The translations under genes and the position numbers were made by a program. DNA of 51,117 nt from Onstottus_B arcticum (GTDB taxonomy: Bacteria > Acidobacteriota > Blastocatellia > UBA7656), in assembly GCA_038040485.1 (NCBI GenBank), contig JBBPIE010000040.1, forward strand, positions 1-51,117. The letters are read 5' to 3'. Positions 7,872-16,829 of the stretch are shown here, piece by piece. Position 1 is the stretch's first letter. Every line of letters begins with the position of its first letter. The notes beneath the pieces were generated by a model, which was given only the letters and a program-made list of their open reading frames with translations, ran no database searches and was not told where the DNA came from.

Positions 7872-9131
7872 CTAAACACGTTCGGTCTCGCTCTTGACCG
7901 AACCCGGTTCCGCGCGAGCTACGCTGGCTCGAACGCTCACCGCAAGCCCAAACGCGATCAGCATTATCGCCGCGCTCGTCCAGTAAGGCGTGCGCCCGTA
8001 GTGCGCGCCTGCGTCCGAGTCGCGCATCAAAAGCCAGCCGCCAAGCACCGGCCCAATGATTCTCGCGAGGCTCGCTACTGAAGCCATCACGCCGAGCACT
8101 CGTCCCTGCAGCGCCGCGCTTACACTCTTTGACGCGAGCGCGTTCAACGTCGGCGTCATCAAGCTGTTGCCGATCGCGACTCCGGTGCTCGCCAGGACCA
8201 GAGAGATCACTGCCTGGCTGAGCGGAAAAACGAACACGCTCGCGGCAAAGATCGCCGTGCCGGCAACAGCTAGCGACTTGTCGCCGAACATCTTGACCAA
8301 ACGCCCAAGCAAGCCGCCTTGAATCACCGCTCCGATCACGCCGACGTAACCAAAGAGCAACCCCGTATGCCACGCGTCGAACCCGAATCGGTGAGCAGCA
8401 AACAACGCAAATGTGGCAGTCATCATTGCAAAGGCGACGGTCGAGAAAAAGTAAGTCGCGGTCACGGCGCGGAGGTGCCACTCGGACTGCTGCAGGACTT
8501 CGACGAGCCCGCCGCGACGAGCCTCGCTTCGATGCTCGGCCGAAAGACTCTCGGGCAAGAGGAAGTAGAGCGCTGTCGCATTTGCGGCCGCCATCGCCGC
8601 TGCAAAGAAAAACGGAGCCTCCGGCGAGATGTAACTCAGCACTCCGCCAATCATCGGTCCGAAGACAAAACCCAATCCGAACGCTGCGCCAATCAAACCC
8701 ATGCCCTTGGATCGCTCTTCGGGCGAAGTGACGTCGGCGATGTAAGCCTGAGCCGTTGAAATGTTTCCGCCGCTGACGCCGTCGATTATTCGAGCGACGA
8801 ACAACCAGACCAGAGTTGGCGCCAAACCAAACAGCGCAAACCCAACCGGCATCGACGGAGCAAAACCCATAAGCAAAAAGCCGAGTGAGGTTCCGATCAA
8901 ACTGACCAGCAGTACCGGACGCCGGCCGACTCGATCCGAGAGCTTGCCTAGTATTGGCGCAAATACAAACTGCATCGCCGAGTAGATCGCCAGCAGCACT
9001 CCGACCGTCGCTTCAGACGCGCCGTAGCGCTCCGCATAGAGCGGCAGCACCGGAATGACGATGCCGAACCCGACGAGGTCTATGAAAATAGTGATGAAGA
9101 TGATGACGAGAGGTGATCGAGGCTTTGCCAT
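7872..9131 (-). CDS. MFS drug exporter, TetA-like (DHA1) family
   Basis: A 419-residue major facilitator with twelve predicted transmembrane helices. The DHA1 motif A, GKLSDRVGRRPVLL, lies between helices 2 and 3 near residue 62, and motif C-like glycines (GAAFGLGFVFGPMIGG) lie in helix 5. The N-terminus (IFIDLVGFGIVIPVLPLYAE) closely matches the TetA group of proton-coupled antiporters. Homology alone does not show tetracycline as substrate; environmental relatives transport diverse compounds. No divergent TetR repressor lies beside it, and the ribosome binding site before the ATG at 9131 is weak. Confidence 0.85.
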   Translation of the reverse strand: MAKPRSPLVIIFITIFIDLVGFGIVIPVLPLYAERYGASEATVGVLLAIYSAMQFVFAPILGKLSDRVGRRPVLLVSLIGTSLGFLLMGFAPSMPVGFALFGLAPTLVWLFVARIIDGVSGGNISTAQAYIADVTSPEERSKGMGLIGAAFGLGFVFGPMIGGVLSYISPEAPFFFAAAMAAANATALYFLLPESLSAEHRSEARRGGLVEVLQQSEWHLRAVTATYFFSTVAFAMMTATFALFAAHRFGFDAWHTGLLFGYVGVIGAVIQGGLLGRLVKMFGDKSLAVAGTAIFAASVFVFPLSQAVISLVLASTGVAIGNSLMTPTLNALASKSVSAALQGRVLGVMASVASLARIIGPVLGGWLLMRDSDAGAHYGRTPYWTSAAIMLIAFGLAVSVRASVARAEPGSVKSETERV

Positions 9132-9251
9132 TGACCGCGCGCGGTTCCTTTCACGAAGCTCGACAGCGGACTACAAAAGGAAGATCGAGTTTATCAGGTT
9201 GATTAGAGTTCGCAAGTTTGCGACTTTGGCGGTGGAGTCCTGATTTGAAAA

Positions 9252-9340
9252 TCTCTCTGCGTAAACCTCTGCGTCTCGGCGCCTCTGCGGTTAGATAGTT
9301 GTCCCGCGTGTCGGGCTAACCGCAGAGCCTACGCTGAGAA
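9252..9340. repeat. CTCTGCGTCTC-type palindromic repeat
   Basis: CTCTGCGGTTAG at 9283..9294 and CTAACCGCAGAG at 9316..9327 are perfect 12-bp complements, flanked by further partly complementary CTCTGCG/CGCTGAGAA sequence. A diverged relative lies at 13992..14093. The element fills most of the gap between two minus-strand genes. Confidence 0.75.
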
Positions 9341-9392
9341 TTGAAGTTATGACACTACTATTTAGCGGGTGGTCTGGACTCGTTCATTATCC

Positions 9393-10679
9393 TCAAAACA
9401 CCCGAAGCGCGTTTCGCAACAGGTCGCGCTTGAGAGTAAGGTAGCTCTGATCGCCGGTTATCGCCCGACCAAGCACAGTACGGACACCGCGATGATGTCG
9501 AGCAAACCTGATCATCGCGTCGGTGAAAACCTGGCCGAAGAAGAACCCTCGATAGAAGCGAGGCAACCGGCCCGAGGCGTTCTCCAGCTCGCGGCCGAAC
9601 GACTTCCGCCAGTGCGCGTCGTATGCCTCATTCGCTCGAGCATAGGGCTCCGCTATCGAGGGCGCCAACTCATGCTTTAAGCTCTTCGCGGGAACCTGCG
9701 AGCCGTTCGACTTCACGCGCACCGTTTGCGCCGCCGACGCGAGCGCATCTGCAAGAAGGTCCGCCGACTTGAACGCATAGTAGATTCCCTCGCCGGTGAT
9801 CGGATCGCAAAAACCGGCGGCGTCGCCTATCAGAGCCCACTGCTCGCCTGTCGCTTGAAGCCCCTTCCAGGTCGCGAAGTCGAGCGTCGGAATCTTCGCG
9901 CCGAAGAAACTCAGGCGGTCAGGTTCGGGCATTCGGCCGTCGTAGTAGTCGCAAACAAATCTGGACAGCAACGCGCGCAGCTCCTCGGAGGTTCGCTCGC
10001 CGAGCTTCGAGGCTACGCCGAAGTTCATCACGCCGGGCCGCGGAAACGCCCAAAGGTAGCCGGTGAAGTCTTTGGGAAAGCGGACAATCACTTCGTCGTT
10101 TCCGGAGCCGTCGCTGCGATCGCCGTCTGTTCGCGCGCCGTCCGCTTCGTCTTTCACGTTGTATCCGAACGCGAGGGCGAGGTCTCGCTTCGAGAAGATG
10201 CCAAGAAGCCGCCTCCGAATAAAGCTCGCGGCGCCGTCGGCGCCTACAAGAAATCGGGCACTCCACGTCTCGCCTTTATCCGTCCGGATTTTCCACGCGT
10301 CCCGGTCGCGCGCGAAGTCACTGACGCCGGCTCTCTCAAACCTCGCGCCGGCCGCGATCGCTCGATCCAACACCAAGCCGTTGAGAACCTGGCGAGAGTA
10401 GATCGCGAACGGCTCATCGACTGTCAGCGACACGCGACGATCGAGCGGCGAAAACAGCGTGATGTGGCGGACAAGCTTGCACGGATAATCTGAACTCTCG
10501 AGCAAGTAGGCGAACTCGCGGATCGCTCGAGTCGGGACGCCGCCGCCGCAAGGCTTCTCCCACGCGCCCTTCGGATCGAAGAGCACGACGTCGCGGCCTT
10601 CGGCCGCAAGACGTGAAGCGAGATGGGCTCCCGCGGGTCCCGCGCCGGCGATGGCTATCTCGGTGGACATCTCACTCAT
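9393..10679 (-). CDS. Geranylgeranyl-reductase-family FAD-dependent oxidoreductase
   Basis: A 428-residue flavoprotein of the GGR / p-hydroxybenzoate-hydroxylase superfamily, which reduces isoprenoid double bonds or hydroxylates small molecules using FAD. It has the Rossmann GxGxxG (IAGAGPAGAHLASRLA, residues 9–24), the family's PCGGGVPTRA cluster near 43–52, a DG motif (LVGADGAASFIRR) near 144, and the FAD-binding WALIGDAAGFCDPITGEGI near 275. The PCGGG motif separates GGR-type enzymes from halogenases. No isoprenoid genes are adjacent, so the substrate is open (menaquinone or archaeol-like lipids in relatives). The start at 10679 or the ATG three codons later are both possible. Confidence 0.83.
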   Translation of the reverse strand: MSEMSTEIAIAGAGPAGAHLASRLAAEGRDVVLFDPKGAWEKPCGGGVPTRAIREFAYLLESSDYPCKLVRHITLFSPLDRRVSLTVDEPFAIYSRQVLNGLVLDRAIAAGARFERAGVSDFARDRDAWKIRTDKGETWSARFLVGADGAASFIRRRLLGIFSKRDLALAFGYNVKDEADGARTDGDRSDGSGNDEVIVRFPKDFTGYLWAFPRPGVMNFGVASKLGERTSEELRALLSRFVCDYYDGRMPEPDRLSFFGAKIPTLDFATWKGLQATGEQWALIGDAAGFCDPITGEGIYYAFKSADLLADALASAAQTVRVKSNGSQVPAKSLKHELAPSIAEPYARANEAYDAHWRKSFGRELENASGRLPRFYRGFFFGQVFTDAMIRFARHHRGVRTVLGRAITGDQSYLTLKRDLLRNALRVF

Positions 10680-10751
10680 AGAGAGTCGAGTCTAGCGGCG
10701 GCGCCTTGCGGTTATCAAGCAATGAGCCCTCAGCTCACGCCGGATAGAAGA

Positions 10752-10832
10752 GTTCGCCACTAAGGCACCAAAACAAGCAGGTCCACAAAGGCTGTCTTTG
10801 TGTAGCTTCGCGACTTAGCGCCTTTGTGGCAG
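10752..10832. repeat. TTCGCCACTAAGGCACC-type repeat
   Basis: The left half (TTCGCCACTAAGGCACCAAA) is answered by an imperfect inverted half (TTCGCGACTTAGCGCC, TTTGTGGCA). A related element is at 40790..40936. It lies between a minus-strand and a plus-strand gene, the upstream region of both. Confidence 0.65.
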
Positions 10833-10923
10833 GGCATCATGCGCAGCCCTCAGACTTTCCCGACTTTCCAACCGGCGCCCGCCTCTAACCTGGTGAGAAT
10901 CAATCCACCAAGGAATAAACCGT

Positions 10924-11349
10924 ATGCACAGACTTTCAGCTTTCGCACTCTTTCTGACCATCGCAGTACTCGCGGTTCCGGCCTTCCCTCAGACCGAATC
11001 ACCTGGCCAGCGCAGTCGCCAGCACAAGGGCCAGCGTCTAAAGCGGGCCGACGTCAACGGTGACGGACAGATTTCTCGTGATGAGTGGAAAGGAAAGGGT
11101 CGAGCCTTTGAACACCTCGACCGCAATCACGATGGAAATGTCTCGCTCGAAGAAGCGCAGCAGGCGAGGCGCGACCGGGCGGAACACCGGCAGAAGGCGC
11201 TCGAGCGAATTGACAGGAACAGCGACGGCCAGATCAGCAAGGCCGAATGGCCGCGCGCGTCAGAGGCATTCGATCGACTCGATCAAAACCACGATGGCGT
11301 GGTAACCAGAGAAGAACTTGCGTCGGGCCGCCACAAGCGACAACGGTAG
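10924..11349 (+). CDS. Secreted EF-hand calcium-binding protein
   Basis: The protein has 141 residues with a signal peptide (about 1–22, ending AFPQ). Four canonical 12-residue EF-hand loops follow: DVNGDGQISRDE near 43, DRNHDGNVSLEE near 65, DRNSDGQISKAE near 98 and DQNHDGVVTREE near 120. All calcium-coordinating positions 1, 3, 5 and 12 are acidic or Asn/Ser, so binding is expected. The linker is rich in Arg, Lys and His. AAGGAA precedes the ATG. Proteins of this kind are common in Acidobacteriota and Planctomycetota and may act as calcium buffers or scaffolds. The gene converges on the START-like gene with only 43 bases between stops. Confidence 0.85.
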   Translation: MHRLSAFALFLTIAVLAVPAFPQTESPGQRSRQHKGQRLKRADVNGDGQISRDEWKGKGRAFEHLDRNHDGNVSLEEAQQARRDRAEHRQKALERIDRNSDGQISKAEWPRASEAFDRLDQNHDGVVTREELASGRHKRQR

Positions 11350-11392
11350 CCTGATACGACTTTGCGCCTGGCGCCACGGTGTTGACCCCGCG

Positions 11393-11971
11393 TCAATCAA
11401 CGCTTGGACCGGCAGCCGCTTTAGATTCGGCCGCGCGTTTGATGGAGCGCAATGCCTCCATCCTGATCAAGCCGCTAAACGGAGCTACCAGAGTCCAGTA
11501 GAGCCTAAATCTCCGTCGGCTCAAATTGTCGAGGCAGAGGACTCTAGTCTCGGTCGTCAGTTCAGTTACCGCGTCCGGGGTTTCGCGCAAGGAGAAGTTC
11601 CACGCGGCCTTCGCGTAACCCGGCGACGAGAAGGCGAAAAAAGCTTTCGCGTCCACTCGCTTGATGCCGCCGCTTGCCGTCCAAAAGCGGCCCACCAATC
11701 CCAGGACGATTTCTTCCTCCGATCTTTCACCCAGCACAACGAAGCCGCTTGCTAACAGGTCTTCCAATGTGAGCCCGAGCCGCTGGGCTCGCGAATGTCT
11801 CGATCGGCACCAGCCTGGGATCTCGCGTAATCGGAATAGCGCGCGCACGATTCTCGAGTCGCTTAGGTCCAAGTTCCGCGCGGCGTCATAAACAAGATTC
11901 GAAGGCGCGTTGACTTCAATCCGATGCCGTTCGACCACGTCATAGCTGGGAAAATACTCGTCGATCAGCAT
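11393..11971 (-). CDS. SRPBCC/START-like domain protein
   Basis: 192 residues, no signal peptide. The pattern HRIEVNAPSNLVYDAARNLDL near residue 16 followed by alternating strands, and WNFSLRE…TELTTETRVLCLD near 130–150, fits the helix-grip SRPBCC fold, which binds hydrophobic ligands. I recognise the fold only by pattern; the ligand is unknown. The C-terminal part (FRLYWTLVAPFSGLIRMEAL) contains a moderately hydrophobic helix. The ribosome binding site is weak. It is convergent with the EF-hand gene and has no obvious functional partner. Confidence 0.6.
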   Translation of the reverse strand: MLIDEYFPSYDVVERHRIEVNAPSNLVYDAARNLDLSDSRIVRALFRLREIPGWCRSRHSRAQRLGLTLEDLLASGFVVLGERSEEEIVLGLVGRFWTASGGIKRVDAKAFFAFSSPGYAKAAWNFSLRETPDAVTELTTETRVLCLDNLSRRRFRLYWTLVAPFSGLIRMEALRSIKRAAESKAAAGPSVD

Positions 11972-12028
11972 GTGAGACCTGTAGGGGCGTCATCCTTAGC
12001 GTGGCTCACCAAGCGCCAGTTTACATAA

Positions 12029-12805
12029 TCAAACCTGTGAGTCGGGCGAAGAGTCGGAAGCCTTCCCTTCCCGCTCGACTTCCGGGTCTGCGGCCGGTTC
12101 AGTGGCAGTCGGAGGAGTAGGGGAAGCGCTCTTCAAACTTATCAAGAACTCCACAAATGACATGAGCAGCAGCGTCGCGCCCAGAATCTCGAGCCCTTCT
12201 TCGATCGCCCCTTCCAACTGTCTCGACATTCCAAATTGCCGCGAAGTCTCCTCTATCGATTCGGCATAGATCGAGCCGATCCAACATACGAGGCCCGCGA
12301 CCGCAAACGCAAGAGAGAGCTTCCGATGAGCCGCGAAGACCGCAAAGAACAGAATCATCACCACCGGCACGCCGATTATCAGCGGCATTAAGAATGGAAT
12401 CCAATCGCCCGCCCCAAGCTGCGCCGGCGGCGAAAAGGGGCCCCGGTTTGACTCATACAGCGTCGCGATTTGCTCGTGAACCTGACACACCTCGTCGGCG
12501 CTGATCCCAACGAAAATGAACGCTATGAATAACCACCCGCCGCTGTACAAGAACCTGAGCTTGGACACAAAGGCATTGTGGCGGGCGTTGACGATCGCGA
12601 TCATGCCGGCGGCAAAAAGCTGAACGCTTGAGTACCATGTCGCAAGATTCGACTCCAGCTTCAGGTCGAGTTGACGATTAAGGATGTCGCCCGGCGACTG
12701 TATGCTTATGATCCCCAGGTTGGCGGCGAGAAAAAACAGATCGATTCCGAGCACTACCAGGTAGCACAGCCTGAGGTCTTTTGCTCTGAATTCAATTCTG
12801 ACCAT
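12029..12805 (-). CDS. Unrecognised six-helix membrane protein with conserved acidic/His motif
   Basis: 258 residues with about six transmembrane helices (near 12–32, 58–75, 87–106, 134–158, 162–180 and 205–225). The loop after helix 3 reads ISADEVCQVHEQIATLYE, and the last helix is preceded by EEGLEILGA. A pattern of acidic residues plus His in this place suggests a metal or substrate site in the membrane, but I cannot name the family. The C-terminal tail of about 30 residues is rich in Pro, Ala, Glu and Ser and probably disordered. It is transcribed in the same direction as the nuclease gene upstream, 187 bases away, with a long palindrome between them. Confidence 0.65.
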   Translation of the reverse strand: MVRIEFRAKDLRLCYLVVLGIDLFFLAANLGIISIQSPGDILNRQLDLKLESNLATWYSSVQLFAAGMIAIVNARHNAFVSKLRFLYSGGWLFIAFIFVGISADEVCQVHEQIATLYESNRGPFSPPAQLGAGDWIPFLMPLIIGVPVVMILFFAVFAAHRKLSLAFAVAGLVCWIGSIYAESIEETSRQFGMSRQLEGAIEEGLEILGATLLLMSFVEFLISLKSASPTPPTATEPAADPEVEREGKASDSSPDSQV

Positions 12806-12855
12806 GAAGCTTAGGAAGAGAATCTTCAGGGTACGCAGATACTGCTAAGCAGGAT

Positions 12856-12925
12856 AAGACGGAGGCCGCCCAAGAATAAATATCTAACGTTCCAGCCCGT
12901 GCTCTGGCTTGAGCGCCTCCGTCTT
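12856..12925. repeat. Long palindrome between membrane-protein and nuclease genes
   Basis: AAGACGGAGGC at 12856 and GCCTCCGTCTT ending at 12925 are perfect 11-bp complements, and the match continues inward (CGCCCAAG against CTTGAGC) with one bulge and one mismatch. A small inner hairpin (CCAG…CTGG) sits in the loop. It lies 3' of the nuclease gene and could terminate it, although no T-run follows on that strand. Confidence 0.65.
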
Positions 12926-12992
12926 TGATTGAACGGGCGGCCGGCGCACCTTTGCCAGTTTTTTTCTTCGCTGTGCCAAAACGCTGGAACCT

Positions 12993-13895
12993 TCACCGGG
13001 GCTTCTCAACTGCGGGCGCCGAACTTAGCCAGGCGGTGTACCAAAGATTCGCCAGCATCTGCGAGCCAGCGGCAAGCCTCGCGGAAACGAACTGCTTAGA
13101 CTCTGGCCGCGTGTTGGCCGCATCCCACCGGGCAATTTTCTCCATTCGATAAAGCTCGGGCGCAAGCTTCGAGGTCTCGATCAGATAGTTGACGATGTCC
13201 GCAAACGCATCCTGAAGCGGCCGAGCCGTTCTCACCAGCCCGCTGAAGTCTTCGGCCTTGATCTTAGCTTTCACGTATTCGCTCTCGAAGCGCCCATGCA
13301 ACGGCTCCCGAGTAAACATGTCCGGATTCGAGCTTGTGCTCCAGCCGTTGAAATGGATCGTCGCGTGGAGAGGCTGCGAGCCGTCTCCGACGTAGTGCCC
13401 AAGCACGCCCGCATAGTAGACGATGTTCTGCTCGATCTGCTCGCGATCCGCCGCGTGCTTTGGGTCGCGCCACAACCGAAACAGAACCTGGACTTTCTGA
13501 TAGCCTTCAAGCATCGAGTAAGGCAGATAGCCGATGTCCTTCGGGTCCTTCCCCTGGGCGCGCAGCCAATCAGCATAAAGGTAGCGATCGTTTGGCAGTG
13601 CCTCGAAGTTCTCGGGCTTGTCGATGTCAAGGAAGTGATCCGGCCCATTCACTTCGGACAGTGCCTTGAAGAGTTCTCGGCTGTCGCGCCACCGGTCGGG
13701 CTCGGGACCAAGAAACGAAAGCCGAGCCGACGCACTTCGAAAGAATGCAGGCATATCGTCGGGCAGGTGTTGCGCGGCGACCAAATTGATAAAGCGATGC
13801 CCTTCTTCTCCCCACGCGTTGGCGGTTGGCGCGCTGCCGGTCATTAGAATAATTGCTGCACAAACAGTCGCCGTGAACAGCCTCAACTTGTTCAT
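12993..13895 (-). CDS. Secreted S1/P1-type zinc nuclease / phospholipase C fold
   Basis: A 300-residue secreted protein (signal peptide ending in ANA) whose mature N-terminus is AWGEEGHRF; the terminal Trp and the following His are the first zinc ligands in the S1/P1 nuclease family. Further expected ligands are present: DHFLDID near 97, GHYVGDGSQPLHATIHFNGW near 172–191, and HGRFESEYV near 206. These enzymes use three zinc ions to cut single-stranded nucleic acids or to remove 3' phosphates; the same fold serves phospholipase C. The start has AAGGAGA upstream. It may feed on extracellular nucleic acid, but the substrate is inferred from family only. Confidence 0.85.
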   Translation of the reverse strand: MNKLRLFTATVCAAIILMTGSAPTANAWGEEGHRFINLVAAQHLPDDMPAFFRSASARLSFLGPEPDRWRDSRELFKALSEVNGPDHFLDIDKPENFEALPNDRYLYADWLRAQGKDPKDIGYLPYSMLEGYQKVQVLFRLWRDPKHAADREQIEQNIVYYAGVLGHYVGDGSQPLHATIHFNGWSTSSNPDMFTREPLHGRFESEYVKAKIKAEDFSGLVRTARPLQDAFADIVNYLIETSKLAPELYRMEKIARWDAANTRPESKQFVSARLAAGSQMLANLWYTAWLSSAPAVEKPR

Positions 13896-13991
13896 CGATT
13901 CTCCTTGGGTTGGCGAGTTCGATTGAAAGACGATACGCGTGAAACGGCGGGAAATCCAGAAGCGATCAACCTGGTAGCCTGCTAATTCGAA

Positions 13992-14093
13992 TGCCTTCTC
14001 AGCGTAAACCTCTTCGTCTCGGCGTCTCCGTGGTTAGTAGACGCCGCAACACTGACTAACCGCGAAGACACAGACGGGTTTTCGCAGAGAATG
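13992..14093. repeat. CTCTTCGTCTC-type palindromic repeat
   Basis: A diverged relative of 9252..9340: AGCGTAAACCTCTTCGTCTC, then GGTTAGT…ACTAACC arms, ending TTCGCAGAGAATGA. It fills the gap between the 3' end of spoVR and the start of the nuclease gene. Confidence 0.65.
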
Positions 14094-14110
14094 AACGCTG
14101 GCAAGCACCC

Positions 14111-15538
14111 TCAACCTTCATCGTGTTCGGCGCCGTCGTAGCTCAAGACCAGCGGCTCTTCGTCGACAATGGTTTCGAGATGCACGTCGCGACCCCACAA
14201 CTTGTGCACGTATTCGAGAGTCTTGCGGGCGTACTTCATGTCCATCTCGACGCCTTCGTATCGATGCATCAAGTAAAGCTCGCGATTGCCGTCGTAATCG
14301 CCGTCCACGACCTCGATGTACGGAAATCCGAAGTTGGTCATGTTCGAGACAAGCTGATCGCGCACTCGCTCCCATCTCTTCTCGGTGATCGTCCATTCTT
14401 CTTCATCCACGAGCTGATAAACAAACAGGTCAAGCTCTTCGCAAAGCTCTTCGGTCAGGTAGTTGCGAAGAAACGAAATGTCGTTCTCGATCTCGCGAAC
14501 CTCGAACATCTTTTCGCGGCCCTCGCCTCCGCGGCGTCCAAACTTCTCGCGTTCTTCAGCAGAAGGATTGTCCCAGCGTTTTTCGATATCCTCGAAGATC
14601 TTAAAGCCGAGATAATAGGGATTGAGCTGGCCCTTGTGCGGCGAAACAACGCCGGAGTGAAGTTCGGCGAACTCGACATAGTCATTGGTGGGCAGGTCCA
14701 GCTCGCGCATTATTCGCGAATGCCAGATGCTTGCCCAGCCTTCGTTCATTGTCTTGGTTTGCATCTGAGGAACGAAGTACTCCATCTCCTGATGAAGCAT
14801 GGCCATCACGTCGCGCTGCCAGGTCTCGAGCACCGGCGAGTTCTTCATTATGAAGTACACCAGATCCTTCTCGGGCGACTCGATGCTCGGTTTGCGCTTG
14901 TCGTCGTCGATGTGTTTCTCCCACGGCGACTCTCTCTTCGTGATCTCTTCGCGAGTAAACAGGTCGTCGTAACGCCCTTCATGCCTCGAAGGCTTTACGC
15001 TCCCCTCTTCCGCGTTCTTTACTTCGCGCTTGATAAAGAAGTTCGGATCGATGTGCTCCTCGATTGAAAGCACCGCGTCGAGCAGTTCCTCGACCACCTT
15101 GCGGCCGTATTTGAACTCGTACTCACCCATGCGCCGCGCGTGAATCGCCGCTTCGTCGATCATTCGGCGGTTGGTCCTCGAGAAGTAAACGCTGTTCTTG
15201 AAGAAGTCCACGTGGCCAAGCACGTGAGCAATTACCATCTTGTTTTGGATCGGTGAGTTTGTCTCGAGAAGAAATGCGTACGACGGATTCGAGTTGATGA
15301 CGACTTCGTAAATCTTCGAGAGGCCGAAGTCGTACATCGTCTTCATTCGATGATAAGCCTTGCCGAAAGTCCAGTGCGAATATCGTCCCGGCAACGCGTA
15401 CGAGCCTACTTCGTACATCACGGCGGATGGCACGATCTCGAAACGAACCGGAAACGGGTCGAGACCGAACTTGGACGTAGCAACATCCCAGATCTGCTCG
15501 ACCGCCTTCTCCAGTTCTTTGACTTCTTTATCCACCAT
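14111..15538 (-). CDS. spoVR: SpoVR/YcgB family protein
   Basis: 475 residues, the usual SpoVR length. It shows the family's conserved blocks: a segment ending SYALPGRYSHWTFGKAY near residue 45, INSNPSYAFLLETNSP near 82, HVLGHVDFFKN near 105, and MNEGWASIWHSRI near 270. In enterobacteria ycgB is co-regulated with yeaG and yeaH under starvation; in Bacillus spoVR affects spore cortex. The biochemical role is unknown. The start at 15538 (MVDKEVKEL) is chosen because the 29 in-frame codons upstream are encoded by a palindromic repeat. As a result no classical ribosome binding site precedes the ATG. The gene is third after prkA and yeaH, with the repeat between yeaH and spoVR. Confidence 0.93.
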   Translation of the reverse strand: MVDKEVKELEKAVEQIWDVATSKFGLDPFPVRFEIVPSAVMYEVGSYALPGRYSHWTFGKAYHRMKTMYDFGLSKIYEVVINSNPSYAFLLETNSPIQNKMVIAHVLGHVDFFKNSVYFSRTNRRMIDEAAIHARRMGEYEFKYGRKVVEELLDAVLSIEEHIDPNFFIKREVKNAEEGSVKPSRHEGRYDDLFTREEITKRESPWEKHIDDDKRKPSIESPEKDLVYFIMKNSPVLETWQRDVMAMLHQEMEYFVPQMQTKTMNEGWASIWHSRIMRELDLPTNDYVEFAELHSGVVSPHKGQLNPYYLGFKIFEDIEKRWDNPSAEEREKFGRRGGEGREKMFEVREIENDISFLRNYLTEELCEELDLFVYQLVDEEEWTITEKRWERVRDQLVSNMTNFGFPYIEVVDGDYDGNRELYLMHRYEGVEMDMKYARKTLEYVHKLWGRDVHLETIVDEEPLVLSYDGAEHDEG

Positions 15539-15544
15539 GTTGTC

Positions 15545-15643
15545 GATTTTGGATTTTAGATTTTGGATTTTGGATTGTCGGAAGCTTGGAACATCATCGG
15601 TGACCTTGGTCAATCCAAAATCCAAAATCTAAAATCCAAAATC
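15545..15643. repeat. Perfect 32-bp inverted repeat of the GGATTTTGGATT family
   Basis: 15545..15576 and 15612..15643 are exact reverse complements (built from units such as GATTTTGGATTTTAG) around a 35-base loop. The element occupies almost the whole gap between yeaH and spoVR; its inner end stops six bases from the spoVR ATG. A second copy lies at 36681..36787. Confidence 0.92.
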
Positions 15644-15645
15644 CC

Positions 15646-16809
15646 TCACGCTTGTTCGCCTCGTTTGCCGAAGAAATCCTTTAAAGCTGGATAGACGTCT
15701 TCCTTGTCGTCGATTCGCACGCCCACGAACCGCCCCTGGTCCTTGAGCCGGTCTTTGAAGATCGACAGCAACGCGCCCGACGATCGCCTGTAGCTGGACG
15801 CACCCTCTTCACCTATCTCGCCGTAGCCAAACAGATTGCACATAGCGATCAACTCATCCGCCAGCCTCACCGCTTCATCGTTGTCCGAGTAGTAGTTGTC
15901 GCCATCCGAAAAGTGAAACGGGTAGATGTTCCAATCCTTCGGCTGGTACAGCTTACTGATGATGTCCAACGCCAGCCGGTAAGCCGAGGAAACGACCGTT
16001 CCGCCGGATTCTCCCTGCGTGAAGAACTGCGACTCACTCACTTCTTTAGCCTCAGTGTGGTGGCTGATGAAAACGATCTTGACGTGATCGTACTTGGTTT
16101 TGAGAAACCGGACCATCCAGAAATAGAACGACCGCGCGATGTACTTCTTGAACTCGCCCATGCTTCCGGAAACGTCCATCATCGCGATGACAACCGCGTT
16201 TGACTCGTAAGTCATTTGCTCCTGCCAGGTCTTGTATCGCAGGTCCTCCTTCTTGAAAGGACCCAGCTCCGCGTGGCCAGTTTCGCGCGCCTGACGTTTG
16301 ATGTTCTCGAGAAGGCTTCGGCGCTTGTCGAGGTTTGAAAGAATTCCTGAGCGTCGAATCTCGGTGAACTTCGTTTTAGTCGATTCGACGGCCTGTTTGG
16401 CTTTGTCTTCGAGGTACGGGAGATGAAGATCTTCGAAGATCAGCTTTGCGATCTCGTCGATGTCTACTTCCGCTTCGTAGTATTCCTGGCCGGGTTGGTC
16501 GCCCGCGCCCGGGCCCTGTCCCGGACCTTGCCCGGGCTCGCCCTCACGCGCGATTACGTCGCCGACCTTGGTGTTGCCGTCGCCGGTCGCGATGTGTTTT
16601 TTCTTGCGATAGTCGTAGCGAAACTTGTACTCGTCCAGCGAGCGAATCGGCACCTTCACGACGCGCTTGCCGTCGGAGAGGATAATCGATTCGTTTGACA
16701 CGATCGAGCCGAGGTTCTTCTTGATCGCCTCGCGGACTCTTTCCTTGTGCCGGTCCTGATCGATCTGACCTTTGCGCTGAAGTGACCAGTCGTTTCGTTG
16801 AACTGACAT
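15646..16809 (-). CDS. yeaH: YeaH/DUF444 von Willebrand-like protein
   Basis: 387 residues. The C-terminal half is a von Willebrand factor A-like domain with a MIDAS metal site, DVSGSMG at 212–218, and a later FSDGDNYYSDND. The N-terminal half has the DUF444 basic start (MSVQRNDWSLQRKGQIDQDR) and a short Gly-Gln-Pro linker (90–108). YeaH is always linked with the PrkA kinase and SpoVR and is thought to act with them in stress or starvation signalling; the mechanism is unknown. It begins 20 bases after the retropepsin gene and ends just before the palindromic repeat that precedes spoVR. Confidence 0.93.
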   Translation of the reverse strand: MSVQRNDWSLQRKGQIDQDRHKERVREAIKKNLGSIVSNESIILSDGKRVVKVPIRSLDEYKFRYDYRKKKHIATGDGNTKVGDVIAREGEPGQGPGQGPGAGDQPGQEYYEAEVDIDEIAKLIFEDLHLPYLEDKAKQAVESTKTKFTEIRRSGILSNLDKRRSLLENIKRQARETGHAELGPFKKEDLRYKTWQEQMTYESNAVVIAMMDVSGSMGEFKKYIARSFYFWMVRFLKTKYDHVKIVFISHHTEAKEVSESQFFTQGESGGTVVSSAYRLALDIISKLYQPKDWNIYPFHFSDGDNYYSDNDEAVRLADELIAMCNLFGYGEIGEEGASSYRRSSGALLSIFKDRLKDQGRFVGVRIDDKEDVYPALKDFFGKRGEQA

Positions 16810-16829
16810 ACGCTCTTACCTTGCACGCC

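Noticed and set aside
7872..9131. Assignment as a tetracycline resistance determinant.
   Set aside because: TetA-like exporters are widespread in the DHA1 family; without a repressor or close identity the drug cannot be named.
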